The translations under genes were made by a program, and so were the position numbers. Shown piece after piece: positions 1-5,979 of a stretch of 8,296 nt of DNA. The DNA is from an uncultured Plesiomonas sp. (lineage in GTDB: Bacteria; Pseudomonadota; Gammaproteobacteria; Enterobacterales; CAMTGL01): contig CAMTGL010000087.1 of NCBI GenBank assembly GCA_947071955.1, positions 1 through 8,296 of the forward strand, read 5' to 3'. The notes beneath the pieces are model-generated. The model was not told the origin of the DNA, did no database searches, and was given only the letters and a program-made list of their open reading frames with translations. Every line of letters begins with the position of its first letter. The first letter of the stretch is position 1.

Positions 1-102
1 CAGCGTCTTCAACGAGTGCCCACACAGATTGTCTGATTAATTTTTTAAAGAGCATATCGGTTTAGTCATGATTCACTTGCGTGTTTCGTTCCTTGCCGAC
101 AG
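1..102 (-). other. rRNA operon leader, partial (transcribed leftwards out of the window)
   Basis: This is the 5' leader of a ribosomal RNA operon; the 16S gene itself lies beyond the left edge. On the minus strand the sequence runs from a strong rrn-type promoter into a boxA element and then into a block (minus strand, 37 down to 13) that I recognise as the nearly invariant enterobacterial and vibrio pre-16S leader, containing CAGACAATCTGTGTGGG. In E. coli that block pairs with its complement in the 16S-23S spacer to form the RNase III processing stem. The same block, inverted, also occurs in the spacer after 16S, but here the boxA orientation and the promoter upstream fix the reading as leader on the minus strand. 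The transcription start near 102 is inferred from the -10 position. Confidence 0.88.
45..54 (-). promoter_or_regulatory. rrn boxA antitermination element
   Basis: The minus strand reads TGCTCTTTAA, the rrn boxA that is bound by NusB-NusE (S10) and makes RNA polymerase resistant to Rho during rRNA transcription. It lies about 50 bases downstream of the predicted start and immediately before the conserved 16S processing arm, the same order as in the E. coli rrn leader. Confidence 0.87.
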
Positions 103-109
103 GGAGCGA

Positions 110-137
110 ATTATAGGGAATTATCTTTTTAGCACAA
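110..137 (-). promoter_or_regulatory. rrn P1-type promoter
   Basis: On the minus strand a -35 TTGTGC (137-132) and a perfect -10 TATAAT (115-110) are separated by 16 bp, the short spacing typical of rrn P1 promoters. A C-rich discriminator (TCGCTCCC) follows the -10, as expected of a promoter sensitive to ppGpp and to initiating NTP levels. Upstream of the -35, the stretch to about 180 is A/T-rich with runs of A and T, resembling an UP element; Fis sites are possible but I cannot assign them. The boxA and 16S leader downstream make the assignment secure even though only one promoter is visible. Confidence 0.85.
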
Positions 138-214
138 GCATTTTCTATCACTTAAATTCCGTTCGCTTAAAAAACAAACATAAAACCCAAATGCGGCCAC
201 AATTTACTGATATT

Positions 215-700
215 TTATCCTTTATATTGAGAATTCATGACCGTACGAGGCTGTAAACGTTGCTGTAACCATAAACCACTGGCTTTCATCGCATAACCAA
301 ATGCAATGCCAACCAAGAGTGAAGGTAACACTAATTGCCAATGACCACCGGATGCAAAAGTGGCACAACATCCAATAAAGGTGCCCGGAATAAAACCAAG
401 CCAACGCTGTTTGGCTTGAATACACATAAAGAAGGAGACTATCGCAGTCAAAACATAACCGACTATTTCAATATGTGGGCTAATCGCACTGCTGTTGATA
501 ATCATCATGCCCCAAAATACGCCACTGGTATTGGTGATTGCACTGAGTAGAACGCCCTTTATCCCCTCTTCGGGTGAGGCAAAATAGGTTGTACAACCAA
601 GAAAACCAGCCCAGCCTATCAAACCGGCACTTATCGCTACCCATGCCCAAAGACCCGACAACAGGCCGGTAGTTAATGCAATAGCCATTAATGTACTCAT
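215..700 (-). CDS. ycdZ: DUF1097 family inner membrane protein, YcdZ-like
   Basis: A 161-residue hydrophobic protein that matches E. coli YcdZ (about 163 aa) along its whole length. Shared stretches include the N-terminal TTGLLSGLWAWVA, WAGFLGCTTYFA (about 30-41), the central HIEIVGYVLTAIVSF (about 76-90), MCIQAKQ (92-98), PGTFIGCCATFA (105-116) and FGYAMKASGLWL (134-145). Five or six membrane segments can be drawn (about 4-24, 26-41, 50-70, 77-95, 101-117, 122-145); there is no cleavable signal peptide. DUF1097 proteins are uncharacterised integral membrane proteins, and no transport substrate is established. The start at 700 has an AGAGG Shine-Dalgarno about 6 bases upstream. The gene has its own promoter candidate and sits between zapC and the rrn promoter. 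No clear hairpin terminator is visible before the rrn promoter. Confidence 0.9.
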   Translation of the reverse strand: MSTLMAIALTTGLLSGLWAWVAISAGLIGWAGFLGCTTYFASPEEGIKGVLLSAITNTSGVFWGMMIINSSAISPHIEIVGYVLTAIVSFFMCIQAKQRWLGFIPGTFIGCCATFASGGHWQLVLPSLLVGIAFGYAMKASGLWLQQRLQPRTVMNSQYKG

Positions 701-744
701 ACATAACCTCTGGCATAAATTTCGGGGATGAAAAGAAGAAACGA

Positions 745-774
745 AGTATAGGAGGGTGTTTACTGAGCAATCAA
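745..774 (-). promoter_or_regulatory. Candidate sigma-70 promoter of ycdZ
   Basis: On the minus strand, -35 TTGATT (774-769) and -10 TATACT (750-745) are 18 bp apart, which would start transcription near 738 and give a leader of about 38 bases. The rest of the 144-base gap between zapC and ycdZ shows only an 8-bp palindrome AACCGGTT (about 824-831) and no strong terminator for zapC; the T6 right after the zapC stop has no adjoining stem. Confidence 0.55.
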
Positions 775-844
775 GATCTGGGTCAATCTTTTAAGGTATG
801 AATGACGTTTCGTTGCAGACAAAACCGGTTGGCATCACAAAAAA

Positions 845-1387
845 TCAGCTGACATGCGCATATTGTGAATAAGAGAGTGTCGCCGGTGGTGAAAGACGAT
901 CATTCATCACCTTTATTGGATCACCTAACCCCACCAATTTACCGGATGAGAGTTGTTGATGCTGGGCAAACAAACACAAACTGGCTGTTCCGCTATTTTC
1001 CACCACAAATAATCGTACTTTTTCGGCTGAATCGACCAGAGAGGCATTCACCAATTCACCCGTTTCTGGGCTATAGGCATGGCTGGTACGTTCAAAATAC
1101 CAACTTTTAGGCATGACAGGCTTTAAAAAGTGCCGTGCAGCAATCGCGTTTAAAACCAGTTCACTTTTCTGCTCGGCTATCAGGCCACTGGCCTGCAAAC
1201 CATCCATATAGTCATAGTATTGTGCAATATCGTCGACATGAAACTTCACACCGGCAAAAACATCGGGAGTTAATACCCGACTGGCCAGACGCGATCGAAA
1301 AATCATGCCATTGGCGAGATCAAGCATCAACCGATCAAGTTCGGAGTCAACGTACCACTTCCAGCGATCATCCGGCTTGATATTCAT
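845..1387 (-). CDS. zapC: Cell division protein ZapC
   Basis: ZapC (formerly YcbW) is a cytoplasmic FtsZ-binding protein that promotes lateral bundling of FtsZ protofilaments and helps stabilise the Z ring. With the start at 1387 the protein is 180 residues, the same length as E. coli ZapC, and begins MNIKPDDRWKWY, against MRIKPDDNWRWY in E. coli. Conserved family blocks are LDLANGMIFRSR (22-33), SELVLNA (75-81), MPKSWYF (92-98) and LGDPIKVMNDRL (154-165). An open frame continues upstream to 1435, but the extra 16 codons have no family match, and an AGGT ribosome-binding site lies about 7 bases before the 1387 start. The gene follows pyrD on the same strand after 151 bases, the order also found in E. 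coli. No convincing dedicated promoter could be pinned down. Confidence 0.95.
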   Translation of the reverse strand: MNIKPDDRWKWYVDSELDRLMLDLANGMIFRSRLASRVLTPDVFAGVKFHVDDIAQYYDYMDGLQASGLIAEQKSELVLNAIAARHFLKPVMPKSWYFERTSHAYSPETGELVNASLVDSAEKVRLFVVENSGTASLCLFAQHQQLSSGKLVGLGDPIKVMNDRLSPPATLSYSQYAHVS

Positions 1388-1465
1388 GGGACTACCTAAG
1401 TAAAAGCGAAAGACGCATAAACAAATTACGCGCAATAAAAAATAAAATCAGATGATTTATTAATC

Positions 1466-1490
1466 AATGTAAACCCTGTTAATGTAAACC
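1466..1490. repeat. 10-bp direct repeat, period 15, in the pyrD-zapC gap
   Basis: AATGTAAACC occurs exactly twice in the same orientation, at 1466-1475 and 1481-1490, separated by CTGTT. It lies about 80-100 bp upstream of zapC. Direct repeats at about 1.5 helical turns can be tandem sites for a regulator; the half-site contains TGTAAA, but I cannot assign a known regulator. Confidence 0.7.
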
Positions 1491-1538
1491 AGACAGAGGT
1501 TATTGCAAACCCCTGCCTGCTGTTTTCAGGTTTAATTA

Positions 1539-2549
1539 TCAGATATGCGACACAATATCTTTAATTAATCGTGGCCCTTGATAAATAAAGCCTGAATAAA
1601 TTTGCACAAGTGAAGCGCCAGCCGCCATTTTTTCACGTGCAGCAATTGCCGTATCAATACCGCCGACACCAATAATCGGAACCCGACCTTTCAGTTCAAT
1701 GGCAAGTTTACGGATAACTTCTGTGCTACGGTGCTGCAATGGGCGACCACTTAATCCCCCCGCTTCATTGCTGTGTTTGTAGCCCTGAACTAATGAGCGA
1801 TCAAGCGTCGTATTGGTCGCAATCACACCATCAAGCTGGTATCTGACCAGACTATCGGCAACTTGAATTAGCTCTTCATCGGTTAAATCAGGCGCAATTT
1901 TTACGGCAACCGGAACATAGCGGCCATGTAATTGATGAAGCTCATGCTGGCGCTGTTTTATTGATTGCAATAAATCATCCAGCGCCTCACCGTACTGTAA
2001 ACTGCGTAAACCGGGGGTATTCGGTGAAGAGATATTAACGGCAATATATCCGGCATACGGATACACTTTATCCATACAAATCAGATAATCATCTTTGCCT
2101 TTTTCTAACGGCGTATCTTTATTTTTACCGATATTAATACCGATAATGCCATCGTATTTTGCTTTTTTTACATTTTCGACTAAATAATCAACACCACGAT
2201 TATTAAAACCCATACGGTTAATAATACCGTCCGCTTCCAATATTCGGAATAAACGGGGTTTATCATTTCCCAGTTGCGGTTTAGGTGTCACCGTGCCCAC
2301 TTCAATAAAACCAAACCCCATGGCACCCAATGCATCCAGACAATCGGCATTTTTATCAAGCCCTGCAGCCAATCCGACCGGATTTTTAAAGCTTAACCCC
2401 ATGCAACTGACCGATTTGTTCGGAATATTTTGCCGGATCAGATATTCAAGAGGAGTACCGCTCAACAACTGAAGATTGTGAATGGTCAGATCATGAGCAC
2501 GTTCTGGCTCAAATTGAAAAATCGCTTGCCTTGCTAGGCGATAGAACAT
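1539..2549 (-). CDS. pyrD: Dihydroorotate dehydrogenase (quinone), class 2
   Basis: PyrD oxidises dihydroorotate to orotate, the fourth step of de novo pyrimidine synthesis, using FMN and passing electrons to membrane quinone; the class 2 enzyme is bound peripherally to the inner membrane by its N-terminal helices. With the start at 2549 the protein has 336 residues, exactly as in E. coli. Visible features are the N-terminal quinone-site helix beginning MFYRLARQAIFQFEPERAHD, the FMN motif AAGLDK (61-66), the substrate and FMN loop NRMGFNN (111-117), NISSPNTPG (172-180) with catalytic Ser175, Lys217 in KIAPD, ATNTT (244-248), GVGGI (294-298) and YSG (318-320). The frame stays open to 2630, but those 27 extra codons are Cys/Arg-rich and unlike the family. 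The strong Shine-Dalgarno just before 2549 settles the start. Next downstream is zapC. Confidence 0.98.
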   Translation of the reverse strand: MFYRLARQAIFQFEPERAHDLTIHNLQLLSGTPLEYLIRQNIPNKSVSCMGLSFKNPVGLAAGLDKNADCLDALGAMGFGFIEVGTVTPKPQLGNDKPRLFRILEADGIINRMGFNNRGVDYLVENVKKAKYDGIIGINIGKNKDTPLEKGKDDYLICMDKVYPYAGYIAVNISSPNTPGLRSLQYGEALDDLLQSIKQRQHELHQLHGRYVPVAVKIAPDLTDEELIQVADSLVRYQLDGVIATNTTLDRSLVQGYKHSNEAGGLSGRPLQHRSTEVIRKLAIELKGRVPIIGVGGIDTAIAAREKMAAGASLVQIYSGFIYQGPRLIKDIVSHI

Positions 2550-2553
2550 GATA

Positions 2554-2561
2554 CCTCTCCT
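2554..2561 (-). promoter_or_regulatory. Ribosome-binding site that fixes the pyrD start
   Basis: The minus strand reads AGGAGAGG; AGGAG ends 7 bases before the ATG at 2549. This supports the 336-residue product over the longer open frame starting at 2630, which has no comparable site. Confidence 0.85.
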
Positions 2562-2624
2562 GATAATGACGCTGTCTACTCTGCGTTCACAGCAACAACG
2601 TAGTGCAAAATGCCCATCAAGAGT

Positions 2625-2647
2625 GATCATAAAAGAGGGTTATGATC
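2625..2647. promoter_or_regulatory. 8-bp dyad overlapping a putative pyrD -10
   Basis: GATCATAA (2625-2632) and TTATGATC (2640-2647) form a perfect inverted repeat around a 7-base centre. On the minus strand a good -10 hexamer, TATGAT (2631-2626), lies inside the left arm, about 75 bases upstream of the pyrD start. The -35 region is poor, so the promoter may need an activator or may be misplaced. Each arm carries a GATC Dam site. The element could be an operator or, if transcribed, a hairpin in the leader. Confidence 0.45.
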
Positions 2648-2694
2648 GTGCAGTTTACTGGCATTTCGACACCGGAAACTGTGCAATCATCAAT

Positions 2695-2737
2695 AAAAAA
2701 CGCGCTGAATGCCCCGGTTAGAAACCGGATTGGCATT
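2695..2737 (-). terminator. Stem-loop with T-tract after the DUF2835 gene; possible weak terminator
   Basis: CCGGTT (2714-2719) and AACCGG (2723-2728) pair around a 3-base loop. The stem is extended by AATGCC (2708-2713) with GGCATT (2732-2737) across a 3-base bulge, about 12 bp in all. On the minus strand the stem is followed after 7 bases by six T residues (2700-2695). That gap is longer than in a standard intrinsic terminator, so termination may be inefficient. The position, about 60 bases after the DUF2835 stop and ahead of pyrD, fits a terminator or leader structure. Confidence 0.5.
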
Positions 2738-2799
2738 ATGGCCAAACATACGGGCATTGTCATGAATTTTTAACGGATTTTCAGAGCCTCAGCACCTTT

Positions 2800-3015
2800 T
2801 CAGCACCGTTGTAATGCAATAATTCGGTTTTGTGGATCAAGCTCAATATAAAATCGGCCAACAATACCATTGTGCAGCAAAAAACTACGGAAACGTGCAG
2901 CAGGAAGACTCAGCCGTTTGCCCTGCTCTGACATCACTAAAATCTGCCGAGCCGTGCCACTGTAGTGATGCAAAAATGTGTGGTAATCCATATTAAGGGT
3001 GAAATGGAAGATCAT
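2800..3015 (-). CDS. DUF2835 family small protein
   Basis: A 71-residue protein that matches the DUF2835 family of small gammaproteobacterial proteins, which in Vibrio and relatives also sits between pepN and pyrD. The recognisable core is an N-terminal Y/F-rich segment (MDYHTFLHHYSGTARQILV, about 9-27), LPAARFRSFL (37-46), GIVGRF (50-55) and a C-terminal IELDPQNRIIAL (57-68). The pattern of short beta-like strands and basic residues suggests a small cytoplasmic fold, but no function is known and I do not assign one. The ATG at 3015 agrees with the family N-terminus, yet I see no good Shine-Dalgarno (a T6 run precedes it), so translation may be weak. It is separated from pepN by an intrinsic terminator. 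Confidence 0.85.
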   Translation of the reverse strand: MIFHFTLNMDYHTFLHHYSGTARQILVMSEQGKRLSLPAARFRSFLLHNGIVGRFYIELDPQNRIIALQRC

Positions 3016-3041
3016 AAAAAATGTTAACCGCTATTTTGTAC

Positions 3042-3065
3042 AAAAAATGGCGGGTTGCCCCGCCA
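3042..3065 (-). terminator. Intrinsic terminator downstream of pepN
   Basis: On the minus strand TGGCGGG (3065-3059) and CCCGCCA (3054-3048) form a 7-bp GC-rich stem closed by a GCAA tetraloop, followed directly by six T residues (3047-3042). This is a textbook Rho-independent terminator about 55 bases after the pepN stop. It also lies only 27 bases before the DUF2835 start, so that gene depends on read-through or on a promoter upstream of the hairpin. Confidence 0.88.
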
Positions 3066-3074
3066 GATACACTC

Positions 3075-3102
3075 ACTCTACATGCAATAACCCTAGCGTC
3101 AA
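3075..3102 (-). promoter_or_regulatory. Possible promoter of the DUF2835 gene, upstream of the pepN terminator
   Basis: On the minus strand TTGACG (3102-3097) and TAGAGT (3080-3075) are 16 bp apart, giving a start near 3068. A transcript from here would run straight through the terminator hairpin before reaching the gene. The -35 is good and the -10 mediocre (4 of 6), so this is a tentative call. Confidence 0.3.
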
Positions 3103-3119
3103 TTGGCTCGTATTATCAG

Positions 3120-5726
3120 CTATGCCAATGACTTACTGATTTTTTCAAACAGATCGCTGGCCAGATTATCAAGCCCTTGCAACTTCACCAATTGTGCACG
3201 CATCAACGCCTGACGATCAGCATCATAACGCCCTAACCGGATCAGCGGCTCAATCAGACGCGACGCGACCTGTGGGTTACGGCTATTCAGTTCAGCCAGA
3301 ATATCCCCTAAGAACTGATAACCCGCCCCATCTTTGGCATGAAAAGCAGCCGGATTTGCCGAAGCAAATGCACCAATCAATGAACGAGTACGGTTCGGGT
3401 TTGCCAGGCTAAAGGCCGGATGCTGCATAACTGTACGCACAGTGGCCAACACATTGGCTGCAGGGCTGGTTGCCTGCAACATAAACCACTTATCCATCAC
3501 CAAACCATCGTGCTGCCATTTATCAGCAAAATGCGTCATTAACGCATCACAACACGGCAACTCTGCACTAACCGCCGCCGACAATGCCGCCAACGCATCA
3601 GTCATGTTATTGGCCGTTTCATACTGCTTGCGAACACGCGCATCTGCTCCTTCAGCAAAAGCCAGATAGCTTAGACACGTATTACGTAAAGAACGACGAG
3701 CAATATCGCCATGCTCAACCCGATATTCAGCCAACTGATGAGCTTGATACACCGCACGCAGCTCGTCAGCCAACTCTAGCACCAGCTCCTCACGAATAAA
3801 TTCGCGCACCGTACGAATTGCATCCGGATCAATCGTATCAAACAGTTCGGCCAGTTCAGTCTCTTTAGGTAGCGTCAATATCAGTGCAGCCAGCGCAGGA
3901 TCAAGTGAGTCATCGAGCAAAATTGCTCGGAAAGCATCAATCGCCGCCAGTGGGAAAATTAACTCCGCACCCTGAGCAACATTCGCCACATTCAGACGAA
4001 CATATTTACCAATCAGCATTTGCGCCGCATCCCAGCGTGCAAAATCATTGCTGGCATAGCGCATCAGAAACGTTAACTGCGCATCGGTATACGGATAATC
4101 CAGCTTCACCGGCGCAGAAAACTCGCGCAAAAGTGAAATCACCGGTTGTTCCACAACCTGCTCAAAACGGAACGTTTGTGTGGCCTCAGTAACATTCAGC
4201 ACATTACCGACCGGCTTGCCATCTAGCATCAGCGGGATCACCGCACCTTGCGGCGAATACAGCTCAATATTCAGCGGAATATGTAACGGCAGCTTCTCAG
4301 CCTGCTCTGGCGTTGGCGGTGTCATCTGGCTCACATGCAGCGTATACACCTGCGTTGCCGCATCATACTCATCATGCACCGTCAGTTGTGGCGTACCCGC
4401 CTGACTGTACCAACGGCGGAACTGCGTTAAATCCACACCGGAAGCCTGCTGCATTGCATCAATAAAATCATCACAGGTTGCCGCACTGCCATCATGACGC
4501 TCAAAGTACAAACGCATACCTGCCTGAAACGCCGCCTCCCCCAACAAAGTGTGCATCATCCGAATAACTTCTGAGCCCTTCTCATACACAGTCACCGTGT
4601 AGAAGTTATTCATCTCAATCACTTTATCAGGGCGGATAGGATGCGCCATCGGGCTAGCATCTTCAGCAAACTGTGCGCCACGTACCACACGCACGTTATT
4701 AATTCGGTTTACCGCACGCGAGCCAAGATCAGAACTAAACTCCTGATCACGGAATACTGTCAGCCCCTCTTTCAAACTCAACTGGAACCAGTCACGGCAC
4801 GTAACCCGATTCCCCGTCCAGTTGTGGAAATACTCATGCCCAATCACCCGCTCAATATCGAGGTAATCAGCATCGGTTGCTGTTTCCGCTTTCGCCAATA
4901 CAAACTTAGAGTTAAAGACATTCAGCCCTTTATTCTCCATCGCCCCCATATTGAAGAAATCAACCGCTACGATCATATAAATATCCAGATCGTACTCTAG
5001 ACCAAAACGCGCCTCATCCCACGCCATAGACTGCTTTAATGAAGCCATTGCCCAATCCGCGCGGTCTAAATTACCCCGATCAACATACAACTCCAGTGCC
5101 ACATCACGGCCAGAACGCGTTACAAACGTATCACGCAGCACATCAAAATCGCCGGCCACCAGCGCAAATAAATAGGATGGTTTAGGGAACGGGTCTTCCC
5201 ACTGCATCCAGTGTTTACCATCTGGTAAATCACCGTGCGCAATCCGGTTTCCGTTAGAGAGCAAGAACGGGTAACGCCCCTTATCTGCCGTAATTTTGGT
5301 GCGGTAACGCGCCAATACATCCGGTCGGTCAAGGAAATAGGTGATCCGCCGGAACCCCTCCGCCTCACACTGCGTACACAACGCCTCACCCGACTGATAC
5401 AAACCAGACAGTGCAGTATTGTTCGCAGGGCTAAAGGTTGTGACTACCGTCAGCGTAAAATGCTCCGGCAACTGACTCAACGTCAGAGCATGAGCCGATT
5501 GCTGATAATGCGGCCAAGGCTGGCCATCTACAGCCACAGAAACTAGCGTCAAACCTTCACCAGCCAGCACTAATGGCCGCGCATGTTCCCCTTGGCGTAA
5601 CACATCACTCGTTGCTGTTACACACGTATTATCTGCGGCCAAATCAAACGCTAACTCAACTTGTGTAATCGTATAATCAGGTGCCTGATAATCATGGCGA
5701 TATTTTGCCTGAGGTTGCTGTGTCAT
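3120..5726 (-). CDS. pepN: Aminopeptidase N (M1 family zinc metallopeptidase)
   Basis: PepN is the major broad-specificity cytoplasmic aminopeptidase, removing N-terminal residues during peptide turnover downstream of ATP-dependent proteases. The protein is 868 residues (E. coli 870), and its active-site numbering is identical to the E. coli enzyme as I recall it: Gln119 and Glu121 in TQCEAEGF, the exopeptidase motif GAMEN at 261-265, zinc motif HEYFH with His297, Glu298 and His301, third zinc ligand Glu320 in LKEGLTVF, and Tyr381 in YEKGSE. The order is an N-terminal beta domain (about 1-190), thermolysin-like catalytic domain (about 190-440), a small beta domain and a C-terminal all-helical domain. 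There is no signal peptide. The ATG at 5726 has a GAGGG ribosome-binding site at a longish 11-base spacing and an extended -10 promoter just upstream; a strong terminator follows. pncB is divergent. Confidence 0.99.
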   Translation of the reverse strand: MTQQPQAKYRHDYQAPDYTITQVELAFDLAADNTCVTATSDVLRQGEHARPLVLAGEGLTLVSVAVDGQPWPHYQQSAHALTLSQLPEHFTLTVVTTFSPANNTALSGLYQSGEALCTQCEAEGFRRITYFLDRPDVLARYRTKITADKGRYPFLLSNGNRIAHGDLPDGKHWMQWEDPFPKPSYLFALVAGDFDVLRDTFVTRSGRDVALELYVDRGNLDRADWAMASLKQSMAWDEARFGLEYDLDIYMIVAVDFFNMGAMENKGLNVFNSKFVLAKAETATDADYLDIERVIGHEYFHNWTGNRVTCRDWFQLSLKEGLTVFRDQEFSSDLGSRAVNRINNVRVVRGAQFAEDASPMAHPIRPDKVIEMNNFYTVTVYEKGSEVIRMMHTLLGEAAFQAGMRLYFERHDGSAATCDDFIDAMQQASGVDLTQFRRWYSQAGTPQLTVHDEYDAATQVYTLHVSQMTPPTPEQAEKLPLHIPLNIELYSPQGAVIPLMLDGKPVGNVLNVTEATQTFRFEQVVEQPVISLLREFSAPVKLDYPYTDAQLTFLMRYASNDFARWDAAQMLIGKYVRLNVANVAQGAELIFPLAAIDAFRAILLDDSLDPALAALILTLPKETELAELFDTIDPDAIRTVREFIREELVLELADELRAVYQAHQLAEYRVEHGDIARRSLRNTCLSYLAFAEGADARVRKQYETANNMTDALAALSAAVSAELPCCDALMTHFADKWQHDGLVMDKWFMLQATSPAANVLATVRTVMQHPAFSLANPNRTRSLIGAFASANPAAFHAKDGAGYQFLGDILAELNSRNPQVASRLIEPLIRLGRYDADRQALMRAQLVKLQGLDNLASDLFEKISKSLA

Positions 5727-5751
5727 TATTGTTCATTCCCTCGTAGTTACA

Positions 5752-5781
5752 CTTATACCAGTACGTAAACTCAATGTTTAA
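5752..5781 (-). promoter_or_regulatory. pepN promoter, extended -10 type
   Basis: On the minus strand TATAAG (5757-5752) is preceded by TGG at 5760-5758, an extended -10 (TGn) arrangement. A weak -35, TTAAAC (5781-5776), is 18 bp upstream. Transcription would start near 5745, leaving a leader of about 20 bases. The weak -35 overlaps the palindrome at 5774-5785. Confidence 0.6.
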
Positions 5782-5785
5782 ACAT
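5774..5785. repeat. 12-bp perfect palindrome over the pepN -35
   Basis: ATGTTTAAACAT is self-complementary over 12 bp and covers the weak -35 of the pepN promoter. The TGTTTA and TAAACA half-sites are those of the E. coli NadR box, but there they are separated by 6 bp while here they abut. It is an operator candidate without an assigned regulator. Confidence 0.5.
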
Positions 5786-5841
5786 AGCGCTTTTCATAAA
5801 TAATCTTCAATAAACAAAGAGTAAAAAGATAAATTGAATTT

Positions 5842-5907
5842 TAGGGATGCAAAGCAGCCCCGCTGAACAGAGCCATAACACTCACCGTTATCATCACCAA
5901 ATCCCTA
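5842..5907 (-). other. Three-stem structured element upstream of pepN; function unknown
   Basis: An outer 7-bp stem, TAGGGAT (5842-5848) with ATCCCTA (5901-5907), encloses two small stems: CAGC/GCTG with a 3-base loop (5855-5865) and ATAAC/GTTAT with a 7-base loop (5875-5891). The layout is that of a three-way junction. It lies upstream of both mapped promoter candidates, so it would be transcribed only from a further promoter; on the minus strand TATAGT (5912-5907) abuts its 5' edge. A 17-codon minus-strand ORF, 5894-5841 (MITVSVMALFSGAALHP), lies inside it. No known riboswitch class was recognised. The remaining sequence, 5908-5979, shows nothing clear. Confidence 0.35.
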
Positions 5908-5979
5908 CTATAAATATGGCGATAACTCAGCAATAATCCACGATGTAACACCATAAAAATCTGCAATATATTCAGTATT

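Noticed and set aside
13..60. 16S-23S spacer on the plus strand, because the block complementary to the 16S leader also occurs after 16S.
   Set aside because: A correctly oriented boxA and rrn promoter on the minus strand, and no 23S or tRNA to the right, show it is a leader.
1388..1435. N-terminal extension of ZapC to 196 residues.
   Set aside because: Family proteins begin M-x-IKPDD, which corresponds to the ATG at 1387 and yields the usual 180 residues.
2586..2606. PurR box upstream of pyrD, suggested by GCAC-TACGTT-GTTGC.
   Set aside because: The GCA and TGC arms are 3 bases too far apart for the 16-bp PurR palindrome, and the centre matches poorly.
2550..2630. N-terminal extension of PyrD to a 363-residue product.
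   Set aside because: The extra 27 residues are unlike the family, and the strong Shine-Dalgarno and the 336-residue family length place the start at 2549.
2642..2773. Plus-strand 43-codon ORF with a GAGGG just upstream, between pyrD and the DUF2835 gene.
   Set aside because: The spacing to the ATG is only about 2 bases, the product has no recognisable family, and the sequence is better explained by hairpins on the minus-strand transcript.
3194..5546. Several plus-strand open frames of 70-120 codons inside pepN.
   Set aside because: They lie antisense to a fully conserved gene, have low-complexity compositions and no recognisable domains.
5842..5907. Known riboswitch, for example c-di-GMP-I because the plus strand contains GATGCAAAGC.
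   Set aside because: The other invariant parts of that class are absent, and the segment is upstream of the pncB promoter rather than in its leader.
5932..5941. DnaA box (ATAATCCACG).
   Set aside because: Only about 7 of 9 bases match and it stands alone, with no cluster or origin features.
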